Assembly: GCA_034440615.1 (NCBI GenBank)
Contig: JAOTOM010003691.1
Coordinates: 58,501-122,500 of the forward strand
Source: Ashinkailepas kermadecensis
Lineage: Eukaryota > Arthropoda > Thecostraca > Neolepadidae
Direction of reading: 5' to 3'
DNA: 64,000 nt
The number at the start of each line of letters is the position of its first letter. Positions within the stretch are counted from its first letter, which is position 1. Shown one piece after another: positions 55,069 to 64,000 of the stretch. The translations under genes were made by a program, and so were the position numbers. The notes beneath the pieces are model-generated. The model saw only the letters and a program-made list of their open reading frames with translations. It had not been told where the DNA came from and did not search any database.

Positions 55069-55283
55069 GTGATCCCGGGCCCGGTCCGGCCCAATACACT
55101 GTTGCCGATCTGTGATCCCGGGCCCGGTCCGGCCCAATACACTGTTGCCGATCTGTGATCCCGGGCCCGGTCCGGCCCAATACACGGTTGCCGATCTGTG
55201 ATCCCGGGCCCGGTCCGGCCCAATACACGGTTGCCGATCTGTGATCCCGGGCCCGGTCCGGCCCAATACACGGTTGCCGATCT
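55069..55283. repeat. 43-bp tandem repeat, five units
   Basis: GTGATCCCGGGCCCGGTCCG is followed by GCCCAATACAC(T/G)GTTGCCGATCT. Five units at 55069, 55112, 55155, 55198 and 55241 differ essentially at one position, so the array is young. The GGGCCCGGTCCGGCCC core is strongly self-complementary. Confidence 0.96.
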
Positions 55284-56335
55284 GTGATGAAAACAGCACC
55301 GACTGAGCCGACGCGCGCCTCCGGTAGTCTCTAAATACCGATCCAAAGCAGGGCGGTAAAGCACGAAGACATGCACGTCAACCGGCGGAGAACTTCGCAC
55401 ATATTCGGGACCATGACATATTGTATCTCACCTTGCGGTACACCATATCTCACCGGAGCATATGCTGCACCGCATAGCACCAGCGACTCACCATACCGCG
55501 CATACTGAGCCGGCCAGTCATATTGCACCGCACGACACTTATCTGACGGAGTTACCAATGGACGGACATACGACTGCTGCATAGTGCGGGCAAAAACAGC
55601 ATGCATACGCATCGCCATATAGCCTTGTTGCATGTTGCATAACTGTACAGTATGCTGCTACATCAACAAGCACAAATGGAGGTTCCCAAGGTTTTCCGAC
55701 GTCATGGGTATAGTTCTTGATGAGGTGGTGCTTGTCGTCTTGTCATCACAAGCTAGATACAGAATATCCGAAATATAGGTGATGTGTAAGGAAATTGAGC
55801 TGGTACTTAAGCCACACTTAAAACCCCACGAATATTTAGAAGTCATATGGTCTTCAAATCTGATAACTTGTATGTAGTGTGTTAACGGTTGCTTATGTTA
55901 CTTAAGCCAGTGTTATTATTATTTCCAGAAATCATTTAGCGTCATTTGAAGTGAAGACGCGTAGTCATGGGTGTTGTGTTATATATTTTTGAGGGGCAAA
56001 TGCCATTTACTGTTAGTTCTGCCCCCCCCCCCCCAATAATTTGAACTTGTATCATGGGACTCTATGAAGTGTGTCCCCAATCCATTTAGTCCAGCCAATT
56101 TCCTCATCAAATATAGGCACCTTTTTCAGAAATAAACGCCCCGGTGCGTAGTTCATCTTACATGGACACCATTGTTTGTTTCAATATCACCTCATACGAT
56201 GAAAAATTATGCTTTAATTCAGACTCTGATATATTTTTTTCCTGAAACACAACACATGAAATAAAAAGGAAGTCGATTGATTAAGCCATATATTTATGTT
56301 GTAATGACGTCATTGGAACATACAAGGGTATTACA
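55284..56335. other. No gene recognised
   Basis: Nothing family-like. A poly(C) run of 13 lies at 56022-56034. Confidence 0.5.
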
Positions 56336-57025
56336 AGTGGCCAATTCCACGACAAATCGACAAGGACATAACACCCAATATTTTATGTTTTGATGGAAAT
56401 ATTTGTGTGGGGTTATGTGATGAGCCGAATACGGCTTTTCCATTTTTAGAAAGATCAGGTACACGGTTAAGGAGTTATAGCCTCGGGCATTTCTGAGATG
56501 TCACCAAACAGTGTTCTGAGTGTCTTTTGAAGTCCTTACTACAATGAGGAACAATCCGAATTGTGCGAAAGTATATGTTGGTGAACTCACATTAATCCAC
56601 TGCATGTTTTGGCTATTTCTGAATTTTCGTCGACGGGCAAATTGAAATCGTGAAATCGTGACTTAAGGTCACGTGAGCTACTATAAATATCAGGACAGTC
56701 ACAATGCGATTTGGAAAAGTGTAGAAATGAAGTTCGACATCTTATCTTTCGAAGCAATAACTACAAAAATAGGGTTTTCTTTCTAAAAATCTACATATCC
56801 GTTCAAAATTAGACATATATGCCTGTTTTTGCACTAGTTTGTTGTGGCCTGGTTTAATATTTGTGTAGAACAGTATATTACTGAAATACAAGCCTTTTGA
56901 TGTTTGTGGCACGTGGTGGGATGCAAGTTTAGTCATCTGATCTTGGTTGTTCTGTTGCACAAGTATTCTAACACGTTGTGAGGTCAAGAGTTAAACAAAT
57001 GGCAGAAATGTCTCCGAAATGTTGT
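56336..57025 (+). repeat. Left terminal inverted repeat of the 3.75-kb transposon
   Basis: Landmarks are TTCCACGACAAATCGACA, ACACCCAATATTTTAT, GCCTCGGGCATTT, TGTGCGAAAGTATAT, GGACAGTCACAATGCGATTT, CCGTTCAAAATT and TAGTCATCTGATCTTG, all recurring in reverse-complement order on the right. Confidence 0.9.
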
Positions 57026-57026
57026 A

Positions 57027-57440
57027 GGTGGCCCATTCCACGACAAATCGAAAAGTTAAGGGGTCAAATTGCACTCTATATATTGACGAACATACCTATA
57101 TAGAGTTAATTTGGCTCTGTAATCCCGCTGTGCAATTTTGGGAAAGATCGGAGCAACGGTTGAGGAGTTATAGCATCGGACATTTTTGAGAGGTCACCCA
57201 AGTCTTTGGAGACTTGGAACTCAATGAAGAGTAACACGAATCGCACGAAGCTATATATCGCGGAACTCGTCATGATCCATTGCATCTTGTGTTAATTTCG
57301 AAATTTTTGTTCACGCGTTTTCTTAAATCGTGAGCTTGTGATCTAAGATAACGTGACCTAGTTGACCTTCGAGACAGTCACAATGCCATTTTGGAAATTC
57401 AAAAGCGACGAAGGGTGATTTGTGAAGTACTAGATCGTCA
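57027..57440 (+). repeat. Extra direct copy of the TIR's outer part
   Basis: GTGGCCCATTCCACGACAAATCG, GTTGAGGAGTTATAGCATCGG and GACAGTCACAATGCCATTTTGG repeat the order of the outer 400 bp of the left arm with considerable divergence. The right side has no such second copy. Confidence 0.85.
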
Positions 57441-58008
57441 CTTGTAAGGAGAAAAGTAATAGAAATGTTTTCACCTTATGCGATATATTTCTGCCTCAAT
57501 GTCAACATATACAAAATGTACGATCATATTTCACCTACAACACTAAAGGGGTTTCATCACCGCCAATCGCTGCAATATCAACCTTTTGACGTTTCGAACC
57601 CCACATTCTGGAAACGAATAGATGAACCTCATTGACTGAGTAATCGCATTCATCTTGAACTGCTTGAGAACAAGTTTGCGCATCTGCATTAATTGATACA
57701 TGCTGAGCCTGAAATTAATCGCATTGGATCATGAGTCGTCTAGATCTGCGTAATAAAATAAGGTAACATAATTACACAATGCGATGCAATACAATAATGT
57801 GCTGCAGTACAGTATTATAATTAAATGCAATGTAATGACATACAAATCTGCCGATCATCCCATACCTTGTAAGAGTCTCAGTTCAGATTGATGATCTGTC
57901 ACTGCGATAATAGTAACCAACACAATCTGTATCAGCGCGCACACTAACACGTCTCACTTCACCCAACTACCATCAACACACGCCCCGCATCGGCAAGCAG
58001 TTCATGAA

Positions 58009-59240
58009 CTAATACGATGCTGTGGGTACTGGTGCGAACTTGTAGTACCCTTGTGTTCCCTTCACCGTGATGGCTTTCGTGAAGCGCTCGGTGATGTGGG
58101 TTGTGACGTCCATTTCCTCATGCCTTGATACAAATATGAATTTGATGCAGTTGGCTAGCTTGTGCGAGACGTACTCAACCATGTCCTCCGCCGTCAGTAT
58201 CTGGTCGCTAGCGGGCGCTTGAGGATCTCTTGAGCCGTGGCACGCTTGGCTGTGCCCCCGATGCCGTCGCAAGCGCTCTTGCCATGAGATGTGACAAAAA
58301 GCCACTCACAGGATACCCCAGAATCTATCTGATGGTGACACACAATGACGAAGTCGTGCTTATTCGTATACTACCGTCTGTGAAATAATAAATATTTTTA
58401 GGTCAGTTACTACAGTCCGAATTTCTGGGATCAGCCGTTGCAGGAACGCATGCACCATGTCGGTGTTGTGCTTTGTGCCGTCAGAGATACAGCAGTAGCT
58501 CTGATGGCACAGTACCTCGTCCTCATGCCAGTACACTACAAACGGGTGCACGGTACACTGGGACGAATCCCAGTGGAAGCCTTGAGCTGCATCCTGCACC
58601 ACAAATTAATAAATTTCAGCGAAATCATACTAGACAATCACTTCGCCCTCCTTGGCAGTTGCCTTTGCGTATGTAAAGTGGCGTAAGCCGTTCTTCGTTG
58701 TATTTTTCACTCTCTTCTCCTGATTTGTCCGCGAGGATAATCATCAGAAAGTTCACCGGAGCAGTCATCACAATTGTGCATCATGCAATCACGGTTTTCC
58801 GTGCCACATACAGCGTGATCGAGGAGGTTACGGTACTTGAGACCGGGAAGGCCGAGAGCGGATATGAGCAGTTTTGAGTTTTTATGATAAGTATACATGC
58901 ACACCGAGTGCGTCCCACTGCTACCTACTAAGACGCAATGCTTCGGACGAAGGGCAGCAAAGGGAAGCCGGTGCGAGGGTATTCAGAGTTCTGCTTGCTT
59001 ATATCATATATATCACACCAATTTCTCAAAGCAAGCCTTTTCTTAACTCTACTTTTGGCTACATCAACATATCGCATCGTGACACGGTCGGTCTTGCCGA
59101 GACACATCCGGCTGATCTGGTCCGACTCATAAGATAGCTTTACTTCCACCTGGATTGCGCCCGACACCCTCAGAAATTTCCTCGCTTCACATGCAGCACG
59201 TTCAGCGAGAGTGAGCAGTGAGCGCTGGCACCCAAACACG
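58009..59240 (-). pseudogene. Transposase-like gene inside the 3.75-kb element
   Basis: Minus-strand pieces in shifting frames follow a consistent order: helical SYESDQISRMCLGKTDRVTM and RVKKRLALRNWCDIYD; HCVLVGSSGTHSVCMYTYHK; a Cys cluster VCGTENRDCMMHNCDDCSG; YDFAEIY then FVVQDAAQGFHW; CTVHPFVVYW; CCISDGTKHNTDMVHAF; YFTDGS; DFVIVCHHQIDSGVSCEWLF; TSHGKSACDGIGGTAKRATA; ending RFTKAITVKGTQGYYKFAP. I know this block order from unnamed invertebrate proteins. The acids in DFAE, ISD, TDG and CDG could be an RNase H-fold DDE set, which is inference. Two in-frame stops flank the DFAE block, and at least three frameshifts are present. Confidence 0.72.
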
Positions 59241-59429
59241 GTGCCACCCCTTGTTTCTGCCCTTCCTGATATTTCACTACATTCGTAGATTTTTATTTTC
59301 GCGAGGAAATAAATGGTTGTACGAATGGTTTCTCGGTTATCGGAATGTTATTGCTATATTGTGGATACTTCTCTCTCCTTGTAATTCATGGTAAGACATA
59401 ACTCATAAATAATCTACTACCACAATTTG

Positions 59430-60091
59430 GAGTCATTTCTGCCAATTTGTTTAACCCTTTACCTCACTAGTTAGAACACTTGTGCAATACAACATTCAAG
59501 ATCAGATGACTAACACTATCATCCAATCACATGCTTCGAACGTCAAAAGCCTTGTATTTCGGCAATATACCGTTCTAAGCGCATATTCATATAGAACACG
59601 ATAAATTAGCGCAAAACCGAAATTTTGAACGGAAATGTAGAATTTTAGGAGCAATCCCTTTTCTTTTGCTTCGGAAGATAAGATATCGAACCTCATTTCT
59701 GCACTTTTTCAAATCGCATTGTGACTGTCCTGAAAGGTAAAATAGGTCACGTGACATTAGGTTACGATGCCACTATTTCAATTATCCCGTAAACGAAAAT
59801 GCGAAATAGCCAAAAGATGCAGTGGGTCATTGTGAGTTCAGCGATATATACTTTCGCACAATTCAGATTGTTCTTCATTGAGTTAAAGACTTCAAAAGAC
59901 ACCCTTATTAGGTGACATCTAAAAATGCCCGAGGCTATAGCTCCTTGACCGTCGTCTGATCTTTGTAAAAATGGCACAGCTGAATTCGGAGCATCAGATA
60001 ACCCCACACAAATATTTTTTCCTTCAAAATATAAAATATTGGGTGTTATTTTGGCCCTTTCACGTGTCGATTTGTCGTGGAATGGGCCAAG
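59430..60091 (-). repeat. Right terminal inverted repeat of the 3.75-kb transposon
   Basis: Reverse complement of 56336-57025. It includes TTGTCGTGGAATGGGCC at the outer end and TCAGATGACTAACACTATCA at the inner end. Confidence 0.9.
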
Positions 60092-61019
60092 TGTACCTTA
60101 CATACCTCCAGGATTAAATGAACTAAAATAATTCATGTCATAGTTATTTCAACACGTCATGGGACAATATTTAAATAGATATGCGGTTTTATACTTTACA
60201 ACGAAATGGACAAAGCTCGGCAGGATCTTGAACAGCATCTAGTGTCAGTCAATTTTAGCCAATATGTGGCTAATCAAATTCTATCCAACCATTGTAGACA
60301 TTAATATGCATAAAACTACCCGCCTTCGACTACTGCTTGAAATAGCTTGTATGGTTGTTCCATGTTATCTGATGACGTTGCCACACACCTGACGTGCATA
60401 GGCATGTACATGCACTTAAATAATGAACCCGATTGTTCCGCATTCCACAATGAATATTTGTATCCCTACATGGCTTCGATCAAGTTGGGTGAATATTGCC
60501 TTTGGGTAAATAAATCACACTTAAAAAATCACAATGTTGCCAAAAAGACGGGCTGAGCTCATGCAAATCACGCTGGGGCGACCGGTCAGTGGGGATGATG
60601 GATCTCGTCGGCGGGGTGCCAGTCGCCGGTCACGTGACGGACCAGTCAGCGGGTGCCCCGCCTGATGATGGATCTCGTCGGCGGTCACGTGACCTGTGTG
60701 CGGTTGTTGGAGTGGCAGAGGCGGGCCGCAGTTGACAGTGTGTTGCGTTGTCTTCAGCCCGGCACACCCACCAGTAATCGGCATCTCAGTTTCGCGGCGA
60801 TGATGACGTCAGCTGTGGGGAACCTCGCCGTCGTGGCGAATTGTCTCGGCGACCGATTGGCTTGATTGATTATTTAGCACGTGTCCGGCCGGAAGGGGCA
60901 GATCAATCAATCAATCAGCCGAGCTCGAGCAATGTGCCAGATGTGCTCAGCTGGCTCCACTGATTCTGTGGTGCAATTGGGCTCACCTGGTAGTGGGCAA
61001 CCGTTGGCATGACGTACGT
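60092..61019. other. No gene recognised
   Basis: A GATGGATCTCGTCGGCGG motif occurs twice (60597 and 60666), each near GTCACGTGAC. Frames are short and no gene is visible. Confidence 0.5.
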
Positions 61020-61272
61020 TGCGATGCTGAGGTGCATTAGCCGTTTTACACATGACTACCACTGCGATGCTGGGTGCATTAGCCGTCTTACACATGACGA
61101 AAGCTGCGATGCTGAGGTGCATTAGCCGTCTAGCACATGAGGAACGCTGCGATGCTGTGGCGCATTAGCCGTCTTACACATGACGAAAGCTGCGATGCTG
61201 AGGTGCATTAGCCGTCTAGCACATGAGGAACGTTGCGATGCTGTGGCGCATTAGCCGTCTTACACATGCATA
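61020..61272. repeat. 43-bp tandem repeat with alternating unit types
   Basis: Six units around TGCGATGCTGAGGTGCATTA and GCCGTCTTACACATGACGAA repeat every 42-43 bp. From the third unit on they alternate between a type with CTAGCACATGAGGAACG and a type with TGTGGCGCATT...ACATGACGAAAGC, forming an 86-bp higher-order unit. Confidence 0.94.
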
Positions 61273-61469
61273 GCGTGAGCCACCATTAGTCGTACTGCCA
61301 ATCACGGCCAGGCAGGAACGTGACCTGGAAATAGACGTGACCTGCTAATGGACGACGTTCGGAGTCAAACGGTTGCTCGCTTCTCTTCAAGCATAAAATA
61401 AGAGCTTTAAGCATTTTTCAAGTGGCAGTGCTGGTGGATTGGCTCGCTGACGGGGGACAGCTCCCCACG

Positions 61470-61980
61470 CTACGTCAGCTTCCCATGACATGCAAGCTCC
61501 CCATGGTATGCCAGCCGCACATGGTATGCCAGCTCCCCTTGTCATACCAGCTCCCCATGGTGTGCCAACTCCACATTGTATACCAGCTGCCCATGGTATG
61601 CCAGCCGCATGGTATGTCAGTTCCCCATGTCGTACCAGCTCCCCATGATGTGCCAACTCCACATGGCATATCAGCTGCCCATGGTATGCCAGCTGCCCAT
61701 GTCATACCAGCTCCCCATGGTGTACCAACTCAACATGGCATGCCAGCTCTCTGTGGTGTTCCAGTTCCTCATATCATGCCAGCTCCCATGGCATGTTAGT
61801 TCCCCATGGTATGCCATCTTCCAGTGGTTTGTCAGTTCATCATATTATGCTAACTCCCAATGGTATGTTAGCTCCCCTTGGCATGCCAGCTACACGTGGC
61901 ACGCCATTTCCCCATGATATTCCAACTCCCCGTGGGATGACAGCTCCTCATAATATCCGAACTCAACATGGCATACCAGG
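61470..61980. repeat. 18-bp minisatellite, about 27 units
   Basis: Diverged units of CAGCTCCCCATGGTATGC fill about 500 bp. The 18-bp period keeps frames open on both strands and yields hexapeptide repeats such as QLPMVC. The peptide changes follow DNA drift, so I do not call a gene. Confidence 0.94.
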
Positions 61981-62016
61981 TCCAAAATGTTCGCTCAAGT
62001 TTACTGAAACAATTGC

Positions 62017-62021
<5 letters not shown>

Positions 62022-62099
<78 letters not shown>
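62022..62099. repeat. (AT)n microsatellite, 78 bp
   Basis: A pure AT run directly follows the minisatellite region. Confidence 0.98.
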
Positions 62100-62103
<4 letters not shown>

Positions 62104-63169
62104 GGGATGAGGGAGGTGAACACATCTTCATTAACCTGAAGCAACTTCCGTGGCTGAGAGCTAATCAGATTGTGCCCCTGATCACTCTCGCCTGGTAAAG
62201 GAGCGCTAGATTACCCTCCCCTCATTTGGTTGCATGATTGCCATTGCTGTGTCCAACCAACACCACACACACACCCTGCAGATGTATGACATTTCTTGTC
62301 ATTTCGATGAAAAGTACTTGACGAGAACTTCGAATCACGCTTGCATCCGGCAATTTATAAGTGGGGTCGGCATTGCTGGTCCATGGCAGCACGTTTTTTG
62401 GTGCTGCACTGACAATACCAAAAGTATACGAGCCTCACTCCTGTAGCTACCGAACTCTCTTCAAACCAGTCTGCACGGCTGTGTGAGGCGCTGAAATAGC
62501 TGTGTTGTGGGAAACCGGGCGGGATTACTCCGAAGTCTGTGTGTGGACCGCTTCAGGAGTGTTACCTCCGGATCTGATCGTCTGCACTTTGCGTTGCGAC
62601 ATTGCTGCAATTGCATTAGTTTTGTGCAAGCAACAATTTTACGGTTCTGTTCCTTGACCGCACCGTGATGACACCACACATGATGACCCTGATGACCATG
62701 ATGACGTCGAACCTGACGCGACTTGCCTCTGTCTATCCCATGCCCACGCCCACACGCATGCACTATTCGTACTCAATACATGTCGCTCGATTTTCGGAGC
62801 TCTCGCCGTCTCTTCGGCTTCGTTGGTAGATCGCTGGCCAGCATTGATCTCTCCTGTCCGGAAAAGGCAAGATTCGCGTCGCTGCACACGTTTGCAGGTC
62901 GATATGCTGCTGAGAGTGTCGGCCGGCAGCTGCGCCAGTAAGACCAGTGTACCGGCGCGGCGGCATTGCGTCGGCATTCATCGACACAATATTCTGGGCC
63001 TGCACTGAAATCCCCGAATGGGTAGTAATTGCCTTATGGCCCACTTACTCTTACTGGCTTGGATTGTGGGTACATGAAAGAAACTTTCGTATTACACAAA
63101 AGTGGTACAATCTTTTCCTCGTCTGGTTATCCGAACTGTCAAGCCGTAGCACAAAAATTACACCAGGAA
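62100..63169. other. No gene recognised
   Basis: Frames of around 100 codons overlap on opposite strands at 62461-63044, and none shows a known motif. A GATGA.CC-type short repeat lies at 62666-62705. Confidence 0.45.
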
Positions 63170-63370
63170 ATATCGACAGGTAAAACGTACATGCGTCATA
63201 TATCGACATGCTAACTTTGGGCCGCAATACATCGGCAAGTACAATATTGGGACTCAAATTATCTATGCGAGAAATATCAATTCCACAGACTATCGACATC
63301 ACATAATATCGATACCGCATAATTTCGATAAACAAAATGTCGACACGCTAAATATCAACTCTGCGAAATT
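63170..63370. repeat. Degenerate repeat of AATATCGA-type units
   Basis: ATCGACA, AATATCAATTCC, CTATCGACATCAC, ATATCGATACCGC and ATTTCGATAAAC follow one another at roughly 15-16 bp spacing. This looks like a very old tandem array. Confidence 0.5.
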
Positions 63371-64000
63371 CCGAAACTGCAATTATCTATGCCAAAATTT
63401 GGAAGCGTGGAATATGGACTGAGCCAAGCATCAACTATACGCGACTTCGTTTCGCCAGGCAGTGGTAGTTTAGGGTTGGTCTCACCATTACCATAATTGG
63501 TTCTTAATTTCAACTTCTGTTTTCATCTGAAAAATTTACAAATCCAGCAGCCGCTAACGCCCTTGTTAACTACCGGCTTGCTAACCCTTGCTAAACCCTT
63601 GCTAACCGACGTGACCAGAAATTAGCAGCAATACGGCTACAACTTGTGCGACAGTTTCAACAGTTCCAACAAAGGTAAGGACCAGCGCGTTCCTTTTAAG
63701 TTCGTGTCTCCAAATCAACCAGGTACCCATCACGGACAACCGTTCAGCGTCTGCGCGTCTGCTCACCTTCACCCGCTTGGCTACATCTTACCGCGTCGGT
63801 CGTCCAGTCGCGTCTGAGGGAACCGCACGCACGAGAGGAGACCAGTCGCTCATGGGACGGGGTCCCACCAGACCAACGCCCTGGCTTGTCACTGGCCGGC
63901 ATCACCTATTGCACTACAACACGAAGGGAGGGGTCCGGTCGTCGCACTCCAGACACGCCTGCATGTACTGCACGGTACAATGGTGACATGGCACAATTTC
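63371..64000. other. No gene recognised
   Basis: A GCTAACCCTTGCTAAACC-type short repeat lies at 63555-63606. Nothing coding can be supported up to the window edge. Confidence 0.5.

Larger units (their letters stand above)
56336..60091 (-). mobile_element. DNA transposon with about 670-bp TIRs and a decayed transposase-like gene
   Basis: The arms at 56336-57025 and 59430-60091 are reverse complements along their whole length (around 75-80% by eye). Between them a minus-strand gene (59240-58009) encodes a protein of a family I recognise only from uncharacterised, repeated invertebrate proteins. Long TIRs around a single transposase-like gene indicate a class II transposon. A third, direct copy of the first 400 bp of the arm follows the left arm (57027-57440). 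The ends start near AGTGGCC(C/A)ATTCCACGACA. No clear target duplication is visible. Confidence 0.8.

Noticed and set aside
61020..61272. CRISPR-like alternating repeats
   Set aside because: The alternation is between two related unit types of a tandem repeat; there are no unique spacers.
61387..61917. 113-125 codon frames with regular Gln-Leu-Pro-Met-Val-Cys or Gly-Ala-Gly-Ile repeats
   Set aside because: The 18-bp minisatellite keeps frames open on both strands; there is no sign of selection on the peptide.

Overview
This window looks like a transposon graveyard from an invertebrate animal. I found no intact host gene, rRNA, tRNA or CRISPR array. The clues to the organism are long AT, GA and CA microsatellites, many minisatellites, several non-LTR retrotransposons carrying RNase H, mariner/Tc1, piggyBac, hAT, gypsy and Crypton-like remains, and AGGTTAGG-type motifs like the TTAGG telomere unit of arthropods. 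An arthropod is a reasonable guess, but nothing here proves it. Every open frame that resembles a known family belongs to a mobile element, and nearly all are broken by stops or frameshifts.

Layout. 1-3.45 kb: a LINE (family A; RT plus RNase H) ending in a CA tail. 3.5-4.1 kb: a reverse-strand CR1-like RT fragment. 4.15-7.1 kb: a diverged inverted repeat. 7.87-8.95 kb: a 553-bp tandem duplication. 9.8-21.6 kb: a nest in which a reverse-strand full-length but dead LINE (family B: ORF1 with zinc knuckles, endonuclease, RT, RNase H, 3' UTR) lies beside a second family A copy. A probable 2.8-kb inversion splits family B ORF1 between strands, and 16-bp minisatellites and a direct repeat flank the nest. 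21.6-29.6 kb: no recognisable genes. 29.6-31.6 kb: a Tc1/mariner transposase split by microsatellites. 32.7 kb: a hAT-type MITE with a target duplication. 35.9-36.4 kb: a piggyBac N-terminus.

The two most interesting objects are DNA transposons. At 37.47-43.05 kb a 5.6-kb element has about 285-bp terminal inverted repeats. Its single large reverse-strand gene (about 1,490 codons, decayed) encodes paired zinc modules, a long central region, a PIN/XPG-type nuclease-like region and a cysteine-rich CXC tail. It is plausibly Academ-related, but the architecture deserves its own classification. At 56.34-60.09 kb a 3.75-kb element has about 670-bp inverted repeats around a decayed transposase-like gene that matches a family I know only as uncharacterised invertebrate proteins. 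In both elements one arm carries an extra copy of part of the terminal repeat.

Other content: a gypsy integrase with polypurine tract and probable 3' LTR (43.06-44.7 kb); a 5'-truncated family B LINE (47.57-49.04 kb); a Crypton-like tyrosine recombinase tail (50.1-50.5 kb); and tandem repeats of 68 bp (47.0 kb), 24 bp (52.4 kb), 69 bp (54 kb), 43 bp (55.1 and 61.0 kb) and 18 bp (61.5-62.0 kb).
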